Positions 33,426-45,757 of a stretch of DNA of 64,000 nucleotides are shown here, piece by piece (within the stretch, counting starts at the first letter, position 1; each line of letters begins with the position of its first letter). Both the position numbers and the translations under genes were made by a program. The notes beneath the pieces were generated by a model. It saw only the letters and a list, made by a program, of their open reading frames with translations, searched no databases and was not told the origin of the DNA. Origin of the DNA: Isochrysis galbana (taxonomy: Eukaryota; Haptophyta; Isochrysidales; Isochrysidaceae); NCBI GenBank assembly GCA_018136815.1, contig CM030942.1, forward strand, positions 3,589,648 through 3,653,647, read 5' to 3'.

Positions 33426-34680
33426 GTCTGATGGAGAGCGGAGAGCGATGGGAGAGAGGGAGAGAGAGGCCGAGCTGCCCAGCGGACAAGGGCGGATTTG
33501 ACCGGGAGAGAAAGGGGGGGGGGGAGGCGGGGGGGAGAGAGAGAGGGGGGGGGCGGGGGGGAAGGCGCACAGCAGCACAGCCGCCGGGGAGAGTCCCCGT
33601 CTCAACGAGTGCGAGAGGTGAATCTATATATAGACTCTCGGATGGTTGACGTCGGCCTTTGAAAGGCGCTCGCCGCCGTCGGACGTCGGTACGCGTCGGC
33701 ACGCGTTCGCAACAGGCTATGCGTCGATTGTCCAGTCCCGAGGAGATGGAGAGGCGAGGGCGAGCGCAGTAGCGCGGTCCGAGGCGACCTCTCCAGCTCT
33801 TCAGGAGCCGGCTACCGGCTGATCACGCGAGTGTGACAACGTGACAACGGATCGAGCATGACCACTGGCCACTTGCCACTTGCCACTTGCTCGATATGCG
33901 ATGAGACGGAAGGAGATCGATCGGCGGGAGGCGCGGCGGAAACCACTGTGGCAAAAAAGGGGGGTCCGCCAGCCACCGCCCCTGCCCCCTTAGATGGGGT
34001 AAGAGTACTGTTATGAGCTCTCAGTAAGAGTAATAGCTTCAAACTGCCAAATCACTGATATTAGTTGTCGGTTGTTGGACTAATCTTAAAGGGACTGATC
34101 TACTACTATGACTCCTTTTACTACTACTATTAGAATCGTCGCCTCCCCCCCCTCCATCAACATCGATACTTCAGCATACATATACATACGTAGTAGCCTC
34201 CGTCGGTCGGCTGCTTGGCTGCTACGCTCTATCGTCTATCCTCAATCCCTAACTAAGATGCGTTAGGTTCATCCAACTAGTAGTACTAATCTACGCTAAC
34301 CAGTATTGTTGTTGGTTGGGACAACTCTCATGAGAGCTGATATTAGTGCTGATATAAGTGATAGCTCCATAACCTTGAGAGCTGATAAGCTGTTACCCCA
34401 TCTATGCCTGCCCCCCCCCCTCTCCCACGGAATCGGAGCTGCCAGTTCCGACGAGCTCTCTCTCTTCTCTCCTCTCGGTCGCGGTGTCCTCTCTCTGCAA
34501 AGGGGGTTGGGAACCGTCTCTTCGATAATATATGCACAGGCGCTCGACATCTCTCTTACATAGCATTTTCATTCAGCTGCGAATCATCTAAATACTTTCC
34601 TAAATACTCCTCCCCTCTCGCAAATAGGTTCAATTTGCTATCTTCCCTGCGTTTCTTTATCTTCTTCTGGGGGCAATCCT
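33426..34680. other. Intergenic DNA without a recognisable gene
   Basis: GC-rich purine tracts (33510-33570) give way after 33980 to a more AT-balanced stretch with many TAGTACTA-like words. Only short open frames occur and none has a motif. Confidence 0.4.
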
Positions 34681-34740
34681 AGGGCGGTCAAACAGGGTTT
34701 TTTATTAGGGGTAAAAAATGACCATCTCACGGTTAAGGAA
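34681..34740 (+). repeat. CGGTCAAACAG foldback motif, short copy
   Basis: AGGGCGGTCAAACAGGG at 34681 matches the ends of the 28981 and 43977 elements. Homology stops after about 50 bp, where a weaker second arm (AAAATGACCATC) is present. Confidence 0.5.
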
Positions 34741-34861
34741 ATTTCAGAATTTTTTTCGGTAGAAAGTTCCGAATACACCCAACTAACACATACCCGGGCC
34801 CCATAGGGACCCAGACCTCCCCCTTGGGCCCCCACAACAAAACGTAAGCAAATATTGACGA

Positions 34862-35485
34862 AAGACGCAGAAGTCGGAAAGGGCTTAAAGAGCTCAACTT
34901 CAAATCGAGACCGGGCGCGGTGCATGCCCGTTTTCGACGATCCATCTTGATGGGGGGCGCCGCCAGACACCAAATACACTGGGGCCACCCGCACAGTCAC
35001 GCAAATCGGGCGGGACGCGCGCCGAAACCTCGTCGAATTCAGCCATCCGCTGAGCCCATTGGATGTTGAGCCGTCGCCGAGTGAGGCCCGGAGAGCCCAA
35101 CTTCGAACTGATTCCGGGCGCGATGCGTGCCCGATTTCGACGATCCATTCATGTGGGGGGCCCCGCCAGACACCAAATACACGGGGGCCACCCACACAGT
35201 CACGCCAATCGGGCAGGCCGCGCGCCGAAACCTCGTCGAAATCAGCAATCCGCTGAGCCCATTGGACGTTGAGCCGTCGCCGAGTGAGGCCCGGAGAGCC
35301 CAACTTCGAACTGATTCCGGGCGCGATGCGTGCCCGATTTCGACGATCCATTCATGTGGGGGGCCCCGCCAGACACCAAATACACGGGGGCCACCCACAC
35401 AGTCACGCCAATCGGGCAGGCCGCGCGCCGAAACCTCGTCGAATTCAGCCATCCGCTGAGCCCATTGGACGTTGAGCCGTCGCCG
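34862..35485. repeat. 203-bp satellite, nearly three copies
   Basis: GTTGAGCCGTCGCCGAGTGA at 35065 recurs at 35268 (period 203), and a more diverged unit covers about 34862-35064. The last unit breaks off at 35487. Units contain GGGCGCGATGCGTGCCCG and CACCAAATACACGGGGGCC. The period is not divisible by three, so the long overlapping frames seen here are not coding. A further diverged unit, in reverse, sits beside the telomere at about 45030-45130. Confidence 0.8.
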
Positions 35486-35639
35486 TATATATCTTCGCGC
35501 ATGGCGATCGGTCGCGACCTCAGCCTTCGCCGCGCGGGAGGGGTTTGTTTATCGTATGATTCCGGAGTGTTTACGTTTGTTTTCTGAGCCCAAGGACTTT
35601 GGTTTTTTGGTTTCTTGTGAGTGGTTTTGTAGCAACTTC

Positions 35640-36225
35640 GTCGAGTCCCACCGTCCCACCGTGTTCCCAAACGAGTCCCCCTGAGTTCCCGAGTCTATAC
35701 CCCGAGTCCACGAGTCAATATAGAGTCAATACAAATCAAGCACGAGCCTGAGCCACCCCCAGTCGCCTGCCACCACCTCCCACAAGCCTCCTTCCGCACT
35801 TCCGCGCCCTCCGTGCGTCGTGCGTCGTGCGTCGATCATCATGCCCGTAGTCACCCCCGAGGAAAGCTCCATGAGCTCCCCGCAAGAACCGCATCCCGCG
35901 CTAGCTGCCGGCGCGCCCTCGCAGGCAATCTCCAAGAGTGAGATCAGCCTTGCTCTGACGCACGACCTCTTGCAGGCGGCGAGAGCGAGAGGGCTAGACA
36001 TACGAAAAATATCACTTCATATGGAATATGAATATAGATATAGAATCTCCACTAAAAAAAAGCCGGCAAATATCACCGACGGACCCCTTGTGATACGAGA
36101 TTAAGAATAATACGAACCACGCCTTTGTGATGATGCCACAATCTCCCGCCCCCTTCTCTCCAACTCCTGGCCGAAGCAGCGCGCACGGTCACACGGTCAC
36201 CCCGGAACCTGCATCAATATCTCCG
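35640..36225 (+). repeat. Dispersed CGAGTC-rich leader plus short MPV frame, copy 1
   Basis: 35640-35740 is packed with CGAGTC words. An ATG at 35841 (MPVVTPEESSMSSPQEP) then opens about 87 codons. The peptide LAAGAPSQAISKSE matches LVAGAPSRLVSKEE in the frame opening at 49662, which also follows CGAGTC-rich DNA. The pair looks like the 5' end of one dispersed element or an old gene duplicate; the family is unknown. From 36000 the DNA turns AT-rich. Confidence 0.5.
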
Positions 36226-36355
36226 TTAAAGTTAAAGAGGGAACTGGGGAAGGGGAAGGGAGTAGATGGTGGTAAAGGGTGGGTAGTAGAGAGGTGCACG
36301 AGCATGCTGCCTTAAGCCGCACATGTAGCGGGGATATTTAAGAAAAGATTTTTTT
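36226..36355 (-). mobile_element. Foldback/MITE-like element, single arm in reverse
   Basis: This segment (GAGGGAACTGGGGAAGGGG, GGGTGGGTAGTAG, GAGGTGCACGAGCA, ending in AAAAGATTTTTTT) is the reverse complement of the 12595-12725 arm with moderate divergence. Confidence 0.65.
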
Positions 36356-37020
36356 CTTGTGGGCCTTCCCTCGAGCCTCGAGCCGATAACCTTTGCAACA
36401 TATTAATAGGGATAGGGAGTAGAAAGTAGTCGCCCGGAATCTACGAGTAAAACTGTTCACCTCTACTCTCTACTCCTGGCGCCTCTTCCCGCCTTCCGCC
36501 GCTCGCGCGAGACCCGCCTCTCTCTCTCTCTTCTACCGCACGTTCTCTCACAAAAACCACCCAAGTCCCACCGATACATTCAAATATCATGATCCATTTA
36601 TTCGATCAAGTCTACTTCAGCGTGCTCTTCATCCAACATTGCCCAGGTCTGATCAGATGTCGTTCTTACGATCATAAAGGGCCCTATTATCAGAATATTC
36701 TGCGAGGCTCCACAGAGCGTGATCTTCGCGCGCACTCTCTCCCCCCATCCTCTCTCTCCCTCTGCTGCCTCTCTCTCCACGATCAATGCGTGGGAGTCTG
36801 TTGCTTCTGCCGCCGCGCCGCCTCAGTACTTGAATAACTCGGCTAGTCTAATTGAGATAACCGCGAGCCACCGTCGCCGCATACCGTCCCCGTTCCCCCT
36901 CTGCCGATGACCACCAAACCTGAATAAACGACCCCAATAACAGAGAACTGTCCAGCGAGTCCCTTCCCTCTCTCGCAGGTTCTCTCCGCCTCCTCTCCTC
37001 TGCCCCCCCCCCGCCCCCTA
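36356..37020. promoter_or_regulatory. Upstream region of the MSH6 gene
   Basis: No gene seen. CT-rich tracts appear at 36517-36535, 36735-36780 and 36975-37015, the last directly before the ATG, as at other gene starts in the window. Confidence 0.4.
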
Positions 37021-40000
37021 ATGCCTCGACAGCTCGGCCTCGCCTCCTTCTTCTCCAAGGCGCGCGCCGCAGCCCCGGGCTTGATGGGAGAGGAGAGAGG
37101 ACGCTCTCCCCCCCCCCTCCGCCCCCCCCCACTCCATCTCCCTCCCTCTCTCTCCCTCCCTCTCTCTCCCTCCCTCTGTTCTCCTCTCTCTCTCTCTCTT
37201 GCCCTAACCCCACGCCCCCAGCCAACACAGCCTCCCCTCTCCTCCTCCCTCTCCCTGCCTGGCTCCCACCCGCTCGTTGGTCCCTCCCTTCTTCCTCTCT
37301 CTTTTGTCCTACCTTCCCCTCCCCGTTTCTCCCTGCCTCTCCCTCTACTCTACTCCCTCCCATGCCTCCCTTCCATCAAGCGTCTCTCTCTCTTCCTTTC
37401 TGCTTCCGTATCCTTCCCTTGCAATTCTCTCGTCGCATCCTCCACCTTCCTCCACCTATCTACCTCCTAACGCTCTCTCATTCTCTCTCCCTTGCCCCGT
37501 CTCTCTCCCTATCTGTTCCCCTTCTCCTTCCACGACTTGCCCAGCGCTCTCTCATCTCGCGGCGGAGGATGGGAGGCTGTGGGGAGGCGCTCCCTATCGT
37601 TGCCTGTCCTTCACATGTGGAGAGCAAGCGCCGTCTTTCGCACCCACCAGCCGTCGCGTGCGCCACAGAATCTCTCTAGCAGGCCGGTGCTCGCGCCAGA
37701 TGTCTACACCTGCCTCCTTTCCCCTCACTTTTCCGTCCCCTGCCTCACCTCCCAGGCGCCGCGAGATGTCGAGCCCAGCGCCGGAGCCATCAAGAGGCCA
37801 CCGACGGATACCGTTGGCTGCGCCGCCACGGACGCCTCGGAGGCGTGCAAGACGCCCTCTGCCCCACTCTCCGATGGTGCCCGGCGCGAGGTGGCGAGCT
37901 TCATAGAGTCAGGGCGGCGGATAACGGCGAAGGTCGATGTGAGCCCCTCAAGTGCCAAACGACGCGCTGAGTCGGCCGATAGAGAACGCCGCGCTAAGCA
38001 GCCGCGACCATCACCGCCCGCTGAGGCGGTGCTCGGGCGGCGCGTCTCACCACGCAAGGCAGCTCTAGCAGCCAAGGCCGGCCTACGCGAGGAGCCGCCG
38101 CAATCGAGTGACGACGGGGCGGAGGAAGAGGTGGTGGTTGGAAGGCGGCGCTCTCGCACTAAGCGCGTACTCGTCCCCGTTGACGATGGGAGCAGCGCTT
38201 CGGAGCCAGAGGTGCCCCCGAGCCGCTCCGCGAGCAAGCGGCCGGCAACGGCGCAGCCCGTGCGCACGCCCTTCGGCAGCGGTGCCGCAGCGCGAGCGCT
38301 CGCCCAGGATGCGTCCTCCGGCCCCCCACCTGCCGCCAAGACGCCGGCGGCCGCCGCTGAGACGCCCTTGGCCGCTGCCAATGAGCCCTTAGTAGTGGCC
38401 AAGACGCCCCTCCCGGCAGGGACCAAAGCACCCACCTTGGCCTCTGCCCAGCCGGGCGCCGGCTCCAAGGTGACGGGCAGCATGCACGGCGAGGACGCGT
38501 TGCTCGCAGCTAGGACCTCGCGCTCGTCTGCTAGTGGTGGCGGAGGCGGCGGCACGCCCTCGTGGTCGCCGCCGCCAATGGCGCTGCTGCCCACAGCCGA
38601 AGCGACCCGACAGGTGAGGAGGGATGCGCGTGTGTGAAGAGGCAGAGCCGCGCGTCTGAGCTGCTGCTCGGGAGGGTGAGCAGGAGAGTGCGGCGCCCAG
38701 CGCTCAGCTGAGCGCCTCTCTCCCCTGGCGCACCCTGTGTTCTCCGCACAGGTGAGCTTCTCGTTCCTCCGTGACAAGAGAGATGCCAAGGGCCGGAAGG
38801 AGGGCGATGCAGGGTGTGCGCGCCCTTGCCCTCTTGCCTGTCGAGCTCGATCGTTGTGGAGCGCGTGCCCAACGCGCGCTGACCGCGACACGGGCGGGGC
38901 GGGGTGGAGGCGAGAGGCCACTGCGTGCAACGGCCCTACGACGGAGTATGGCGCGCCTCGTGGGCCAGTTTGTAGGGCTATGCTGGCGCCCAACGCTCCC
39001 GTTGCGGCGGTGCGAGCGCCCGATGGCATGGAGGTGTATGGCTATCGGCCGCCTGCCGCATGACGCACGCTCGCTTGCCGGCCTGGCCACCACGTAGGTA
39101 CGACCCGACGACCATCTCAGTGCGGCTCAAAGCGGGCGAGAAGCTCACGCCCGCGATGCAGCAATACTGGGATATTAAGAAAAACCACCACGACGTACGC
39201 GCCCACCCGCCCGCGCTACGTTCGTCCAACAGGCGATGCGGCATTGGCGCGTGACCGCTGCGCGGCCCCCCGACGCTGCCCCGTCGCTCCGCAGGTTGTC
39301 ATATTCTTCAAGATGGGCAAATTCTACGAGCTCTTCGAGGAGGACGCACTGGTGCGCTGCAGTTTCCACGCGCCTGCGCCTGCATCGCGCCCCTGGCTTA
39401 CCCACCGTCGCCACCCTGAGCAGCTAGGCCACCGCGAGCTCGACCTGGCCTTCATGGGCAAGGAGGCGCCGCACGTCGGCTTCCCGGAGGCCGCACTGCC
39501 CAAGTATGCCGACAAGCTCGTCGCTCTGGGCTACAAGGTGCGTTGCACGCCCTGGCAAGTTGGCGCGACGCTCTCCGCACCAACCCGCCGCTGCCTTCCT
39601 CGCCGCTACGTATGCAGGTGGGCGTCGTTGAGCAGATGGAGACGCCCAAGGAGCTTGAGGAGCGCAACAAGAGCGCGGCGCGCGGCGCCAAAGACAAGGC
39701 GGTCCGGCGCGAACTCTGCACTATTCTCACCAAGGGCACCGCCGCGCCGCCCACCGCCAACGCCAACTACCTGCTTTCGGTGCGCCGGTCGCGATGGGCA
39801 GAGCTAGTGCCTTCGCCTCCCTCCATCCGTTACAACCAACCACCCGCCGGCCGCCTCTACCTGGCAGGTGACCGAGAACGCCGAGGCGGGCGTGCTTGGC
39901 ATCTGCTTTGTCGACGTCGCGACCGGTTGTTTCTCCCTCGGCCAGTGCCACGACGAAGAGGGCAAACACCGGCTTCGCACGCTTGTGGCGCAGCTGCAGC

Positions 40001-43000
40001 CCTCCGAGGTGCGGGCGGCGCCCATTCACCGCCACCGCCTCGCCCGCCCCACATCCATCTGACGCCGCCCCACGCCGCAGGTGCTGATCGACGCGAGCAA
40101 CACGACGACGCAGGCGACTGCTTTGCTCAAGCACAGCGTGCCCACTTGCAACATGCTCGCGCGCGAACGGTGCGCCATGCGTTTCCGGCTTCCGGCCAGC
40201 TCGCATGCCGCCGATCCTGGCCGCAGCCACCGGCTATCCCCGTTAGCCCTTCACCCCTTCAGGTACGGTTGCGCAGCCGAGGCGCGCACGCTACTTGGCG
40301 CGGCCAACTACTTTGGGCACGCCGGCGGCAGTGAGGAGGGCTGGCCGACGGTGCTGCGCGAGGCGGCGAGCCTCGCGCCTCCCGCCGCCTTTGCCGCCTT
40401 TGGCGGCTGCCTCAAGTACTTGCAGCGGCTGCTGCTCGACCGGCAGCTGCTGCCCCATGCCCAGTTCTCGACGTGGCGCGCGTCCGACGAGGGTGTGGAC
40501 GAGGATGCGCCCACGCTCGTGGTCGATGGCAAGACACTTCAGAATCTAGAAGTCTTCTCCAACTCACTCGATGGCTCCGACAAGGGGACGCTCTTCGCGG
40601 TGCTCGACCGGACCGCCACTGCCTTCGGCAAGCGAGAGCTGCGAAAGTGGATCTGCGCGCCCTCAGCGCGGCTCGACGAGATTTGCGAGCGGCAGGAGGC
40701 GGTTGCAGCGCTCCTCGCTGCCCCTGACGTGCGCGAGGTGCTCGGCGCCGCACTCGCCAAACTGCCCGACCTCGAGCGGCTGCTCGCACGCGTACACTCC
40801 TTTTCGGTCGAGCAAGCGAGCAACGCGGCGACGCACTATTCCGATGTGTCCAAGGCACGCCTGCTGGAGTTCCTAAAGGCGCTCACCGGGATGGCCGCGC
40901 TTGACGTTGTTGTGAAGACCTTGCAGCCCGAGGTAGAGCGGCTCGCTGAGGGCTCGCCCCGCCTGGGCGCGCTGCTCACGTGCACCGGGGCGGGCGAGGG
41001 GCGCTTCCCTCCGATTGGCGAGGTGATTGAAGAGTTCCGGTGCGCGTGCAAGAGGCGGACGGCCGTAGCGCGCAACGCCTGGGGTCCACGGGAATGCCTA
41101 CAGGCTGCCTGCCTCATCCACCTTGTAGGGCGGCTTTCGACTGGGAGCAGGCGCGCAAGCTGGGTCGTGTGCAGCCCAAGCCTGGGCAGGATGCCCCTTA
41201 CGATAAGGCAGTCGCAATGGCAAAGGAAGTAGAAGATGGCCTCGCAACCGAGCTCAGCCGATGGCGTAAGCGACTCGGCGACTCGTCCATCACTTTTTGG
41301 ACGCCCGCGGGCTCGACGACCGAGCCGTTCCAGCTCGCCGTCTCGACGGTGCGCACGCGCTAGGCGCCCGCGCTGCAATTCGCTCGCGCACCGCTCCGCA
41401 CGTCGACCGGAGCGATCGTTGCGCATCTCTGCCGCCCCTGCCGCTTGCTGCGCAGGAGACGCTCCGGAAAAAGGGCGTGCCCGAGGGCTTCGACCAGATG
41501 TCGTCCACAAAATCGTGCGCGCCGCGGCCTTGCTCCCGCTAGCCCGGATCCGCACGGCGCTACAGTTGTCGTTGCTCACCGTACGCCAAGCCCCCCACCC
41601 CCCCTACCCCATCCCGTCCCCGTCCACCTTCCCGGCTGCAGCTGCCGCCGCTTTTGGACGGACGAAATCCGCACGCTCGTGGAGGAGCACCTCGCAGCTA
41701 AGGCTGCCGAGGAGGCGGCGCTCGCCGCCGCCGCGCGTCACCTCTTCGCCCAGTTCTCCGAGAAGTACATGCTGTGGCGGTGCGCGGTAGAATGCGCCGC
41801 CGAGCTCGACTGCCTCCTATCCCTCGCGATTGTCTCATCAGCCAATGGCATGTGCCGTCCCACATTTATTGAGGGGCAGCCATTCCTACACGTCAAACAA
41901 GGTGTCAACGTGTGCGTGCAGGTGCGCCGGTCGTGGCCGTGCGCCCGCCACGCCTTAGCTTCGTCACCGCATGCGCCGACCGGCCGTGCGCGCCATCCCC
42001 GACCTGCCCTGCAGGCATCGCTGACTGACACGCAGTGCATCCCCAACGACATTGTGATGGGCCACCCAACTGAGCCGGGCAAGCCGCGCTTCCTGCTCGT
42101 TACGGGCCCGAACATGGGCGGTAAGTCGACCGTGCTACGGCAGGTGCGCCCGCGCGGCGCCAGGTGCACGAGTCGTAGCGGCGGCGGCTTATGCGCCCCT
42201 GTCCGACTTCCCCCTCGCCTCGCACAGGCGTGCATCACCGTATTAATGGCGCAGCTCGGTTGCTGGGTCGCGGCCGAGAGCTGTTCGCTCACGCCTGTTG
42301 ACCGCATCTTCACGAGAGTCGGCGCCAATGACGCCATCATGGCCGGTCTTTCCACCTTCCGCGTCGAGCTCGAGGCGCGACGGCCGCCACTGGGGCCGTG
42401 AGCGCGCGCACACCGCTGCACGGCGCCGGGGCGGGAATCACCCTCGCTCGTGCCGCCGAGAGTTTCACCACGCCGCCCCGTGTCGCAGGAGACATCGACA
42501 ATCCTCAAGAAGGCGACGCCGCGCTCGCTTGTCATACTCGACGAGCTCGGAAGGTGGGGCGCGCAAGCTCGCAACATCCGAACCGGACCCAAGATGTTGG
42601 CGCGGCTAGCTTGCACACCACCGGCCTAGCCGCTCGCCCGTCGTGCCCCTCCCAAGTGCGGCCGCCACTGATCGCGTGCTGCCTCGTTGCTTAAGGGGCA
42701 CTGCGACGTTTGATGGGATGGCCATCGCGTATGGCGCGCTCCGCCACCTCGTGATGGAGACGCGATGCCTCTCCCTCTTCGCGACGCACTACCATGCCCT
42801 CGCCCGCGAGTTTGAGCACGCCAACCCGTTTGTCGCCCTCTTCCACATGGCGTGCGCCGTCGATGAGGACACCCGGGTGCGCTCCCACCTGCCGCACGTC
42901 CTTGCCCGCGTGCCTTCCGGCGCCCGCCAACAGAGGTGGCACGCCGAGTGTTTGCCCGTTCACGGGCGCCACCCTTTCACGGGCGCCCGCCCTTGCTGTG

Positions 43001-43512
43001 CAGGCCGTCACCTTTCTGTACCGATTCCTACCTGGCGCGTGCAGTCGGTCGCACGGTATCCACGTCGCACGCCTCGCCGGCCTCGCGCCGCCTGTGCTCG
43101 ACCAGGTGCGCTCCACCCCCCGCCTCCCCACCATTCACTTGTTACCACCGAGCTCGCCAAGGTGTTGCGCGCATGCCCGTCCACGCTGACGTCGGACACG
43201 TCGTGTGGCGCGCGCGATCGGCTGTGCTGATGCCAGGAGCACGCCCCGCCTCTTCACCACCCACGCCAGTGGCACGCCCCTCGCCAGTGGCACGCCCAAG
43301 GGCGCGCTCGCTGCCCGTACGCCTTGATGTCGATGGCTGTCGTCCTCGGTTGTTCCTTGCTCCAGGCCTCTCATGAGTCGGCAGCGCTCGAGCACGAAAT
43401 TGAGGATATGCACGTCTTGGGCAGTGTACGGCAGATCCTCGCCGCGCTGGCCGACCCATCTCAAGCTGCGTGCCGCTCACTGCAGATGCAACTCTGCGGA
43501 AGCACGTGGTAG
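37021..43512 (+). CDS. MSH6: DNA mismatch repair protein MSH6 (MutS homologue)
   Basis: MSH6 pairs with MSH2 (MutSalpha) to recognise single mismatches and small loops in the nucleus. Nineteen exons join in phase to 1241 residues (family roughly 1050-1360): 37021-37059, 37756-38613, 38752-38813, 39098-39194, 39295-39351, 39424-39537, 39618-39779, 39868-40008, 40081-40169, 40263-41039, 41129-41348, 41456-41514, 41642-41921, 42015-42143, 42228-42374, 42489-42553, 42696-42876, 43004-43105, 43366-43512. Residues 4-11 (QLGLASFF) are a PCNA-binding PIP box. 14-299 is a disordered linker with no PWWP domain. 362-364 (FYE in GKFYELF) is the mismatch-reading Phe-X-Glu. 1016-1024 (GPNMGGKST) is Walker A, 1095-1096 (DE in LVILDELGR) Walker B, and ATHYH the H-loop. 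Introns 1 and 15 use GC donors. Intron 1 is long and its donor the least certain; the last exon is weakly conserved. Confidence 0.93.
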
Positions 43513-43976
43513 ACGAGACCGAGTCCTCGTCCGCTGCGCGATCTTGTGGGGCACGCTTAGACACGCGGCAGCACCCGCATCGTCGCGCAAGTCCTCCGAG
43601 CCTCGCTCTGGTGGTGGCCGAGTGCGCTGGACTTTCGCGACGAGCTTTGCTTCACGTGAGGGCTATCCGCTCCCATTCTAAGCTGCCTGCTTTACCTGCG
43701 GGCTCTTTGTCTCGAATAGGGAGCAGCGGCTGCCCTCGGTTGGGGATGGCGAGGTTGTGGGCGCGGTGTTCAGCTCCGTGGCGGGTGTGGCTAAGCCAGT
43801 GGGTCCATTCCTGAGCGAGAATTCATATGTTAGACCCGTAGGCTCCCAGCTACCGGTACCTCCCGATGGGTAAGAGTAGCCCCCGGAAGCTCCTAGGGGA
43901 GCGCAAATCCTCCCGCAAGCTACTTGACCTGCAGGGAGCTTCCGGGGGAGCTTCCCAAACCCCCGGGAGCTATTCT
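43513..43976. other. 3' flank of MSH6
   Basis: No gene is supported. 43860-43975 contains several copies in both orientations of GGAAGCTCC/GGAGCTTCC, giving short GC-rich hairpins. Confidence 0.4.
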
Positions 43977-44296
43977 AGGGCGGTCAAACAGGGGCTTTTT
44001 AACTATTAGTAAGGGTTGGGCTGCATTTTTTGACCGTGGCGCGGTGCCCAATAAAAAAGCTCCGGGGGGGGCTACCTGACGCTACGAAAATCTTCGCCAA
44101 GAAATGGTGCGATCCGCCCCCCCTCTCGCCCCCTCCGTCACGCGCACTCACGCTCTACCCGTAAAGAATGGGCCGTCGCGCCCGCGGGGGGATCGGTTCC
44201 TTGATATCTAAGCTACATTCGGCATTTGATTCCAGCCCGATGCAGCGTCGTGTCGGGCTGCCGACAGTCCGACCACCCCCTGACCCTCTGGCATCA
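43977..44296 (+). mobile_element. Dispersed 320-bp repeat, copy 2
   Basis: Near-identical in layout to 28981-29303, from AGGGCGGTCAAACAGGGGCT to CCGACAGTCCGACCACCCCC, with scattered substitutions and small indels. It lies within 2 kb of the telomere array. Confidence 0.75.
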
Positions 44297-45005
44297 TTGC
44301 CCGCGCAGCCCACCCAGCACATCACAGCGCGCGCACGCGGCTACCCTGGCTACCAGAGGCCCCACCCCGACCATCCCGACCCGTCCCTCGCAGGATTCAC
44401 CCTCTCTCGAACTCGGCATCGAGAACTAGGCTCAGCTCACCGGCGCGGCCGTCCACGCGTGGCTGACGAGCCTCCGCGTCGAGGCTGCCTACGCGGCCAT
44501 CCTCTCTCTGACAGTGCCAGATCCGGCATTGCTCGATGAGGCGAGACCCGTGGGTGGCCTCAGGACGGGCCTCGTCGTGGCGCTCTACGCTGCGGCGGGC
44601 AGGAAAGCCCAAGATCCTGCCAGAGCGCCTCATAGCGCATCTCGCGGGAACCCACCACCCAGAGCAGAAATCATTGTCTGCCGCTGGGTGGTGGCCTTGG
44701 CAGGTGGCATTGAAAATTAATTTATACTGTTGATGACGCGCGACGGCGCAACGAAAGCACTCCGGGCACGCGGAGCTCGAGTAGCGAAGAAGCACACCAA
44801 GGTCTTCGCAATACTTGACGTAGACGTCAAGTAGAGCTGTACACTGTGGAGCCGACGCGGCGTCAGTCAACCTCCGGTGGGCAGCTGAGACAGAGAGCCG
44901 CTGGCAGTCCACCAGTCAGACTTAAGTAAACATCGGCAAAAGCGGCGGCGGCGACGGGCCAGTAAGTGGGGGCGGCGGCGGCGGCGGCGCTCCCTCGGCT
45001 ACGTC
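44297..45005. other. Subtelomeric unique DNA with a hairpin
   Basis: Open frames on both strands (44397-44912 minus and others) lack recognisable motifs. A hairpin with CCACCACCCAG and CTGGGTGGTGG arms occupies about 44652-44694. Confidence 0.4.
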
Positions 45006-45029
45006 AGACGTCAACATTCAAAGGGATCT

Positions 45030-45130
45030 ACAAATGGCTGACTGCGACGAGGATTCGGCGCGCGGCCTGCACGATTGGCGTGGCTGTGTGGGTGGTCCCT
45101 GTGCATTTGGTGTCTGGCGGGGCATCAAGC
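45030..45130 (-). repeat. Single diverged unit of the 203-bp satellite
   Basis: Read in reverse, this segment aligns with the unit at 35100-35250. The CGCGCGGCCTGC, GATTGGCGTG and TTTGGTGTCTGGCGGGGC words correspond to their complements there. It links the internal satellite to the subtelomere. Confidence 0.6.
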
Positions 45131-45165
45131 AGTTTCCACGCACATGCATCAAGTGGGAACCCTTG

Positions 45166-45192
45166 CGAACGTGTGCACCTTGCACACGTTCG
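45166..45192. repeat. Perfect 12-bp inverted repeat
   Basis: CGAACGTGTGCA, loop CCT, TGCACACGTTCG. It lies about 310 bp before the degenerate telomere tract in otherwise unremarkable DNA. No function is assigned. Confidence 0.7.
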
Positions 45193-45500
45193 TGATGATG
45201 TTGATTGAAAGGGTTGGTGCATTCAACCTGAAGACATGTATGCGCTTTGCATTTTCCCTTTGTGTGTTCATTGCTGACATGTGCGAGTGACCCTTGCACG
45301 AGCTCAACCCTTTGTGGCAATGATGGTGCTTCTCCTTTTTGTGTGTTGCGTGTGGTGCAGCCCCGTGTAGAAAAAAAGAAAAAAAAGTGTGTGAAAGAAA
45401 AGGGAATACGGCTTGTAATCCTCTTGTTGCAGAAGGATTCGCGCGTTGTCTCTTGCAACACAAACAAATTTCTGCAACCACAACTTCACTCTTGTCTCTT

Positions 45501-45757
45501 GTTGTGGTTGTGGTTAGGGTTGTGGTTAGGGTTGTGGTTAGGGTTGTGGTTAGGGTTGTGGTTAGGGTTGTGGTTAGGGTTGTGGTTAGGGTTGTGGTTA
45601 GGGTTAGCGTAAGGGTTGTGGTAAGGGTTGTGGTAAGGGTTGTGGTAAGGGTTGTGGTTGTGGTTGTGGTTGTGGTTGTGGTTGTGGTTGTGGTTGTGGT
45701 TGTGGTTGTGGTTGTGGTTGTGGTTGTGGTTGTGGTTGTGGTTGTGGTTGTGGTTGG
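45501..45757 (+). repeat. Degenerate telomere-proximal repeats (TTGTGG/TTAGGG mixtures)
   Basis: The tract opens with alternating GTTGTGG and TTAGGG units (45500-45606), passes through AAGGGTTGTGGT units, and becomes a pure GTTGTG array (about 45650-45750) before the canonical array. This is the usual inner zone of degenerate telomere repeats. Confidence 0.9.

Noticed and set aside
33426-35480. Long overlapping frames on both strands at 34638-35670
   Set aside because: They read through a 203-bp satellite whose period is not a multiple of three, so the frames shift from unit to unit.
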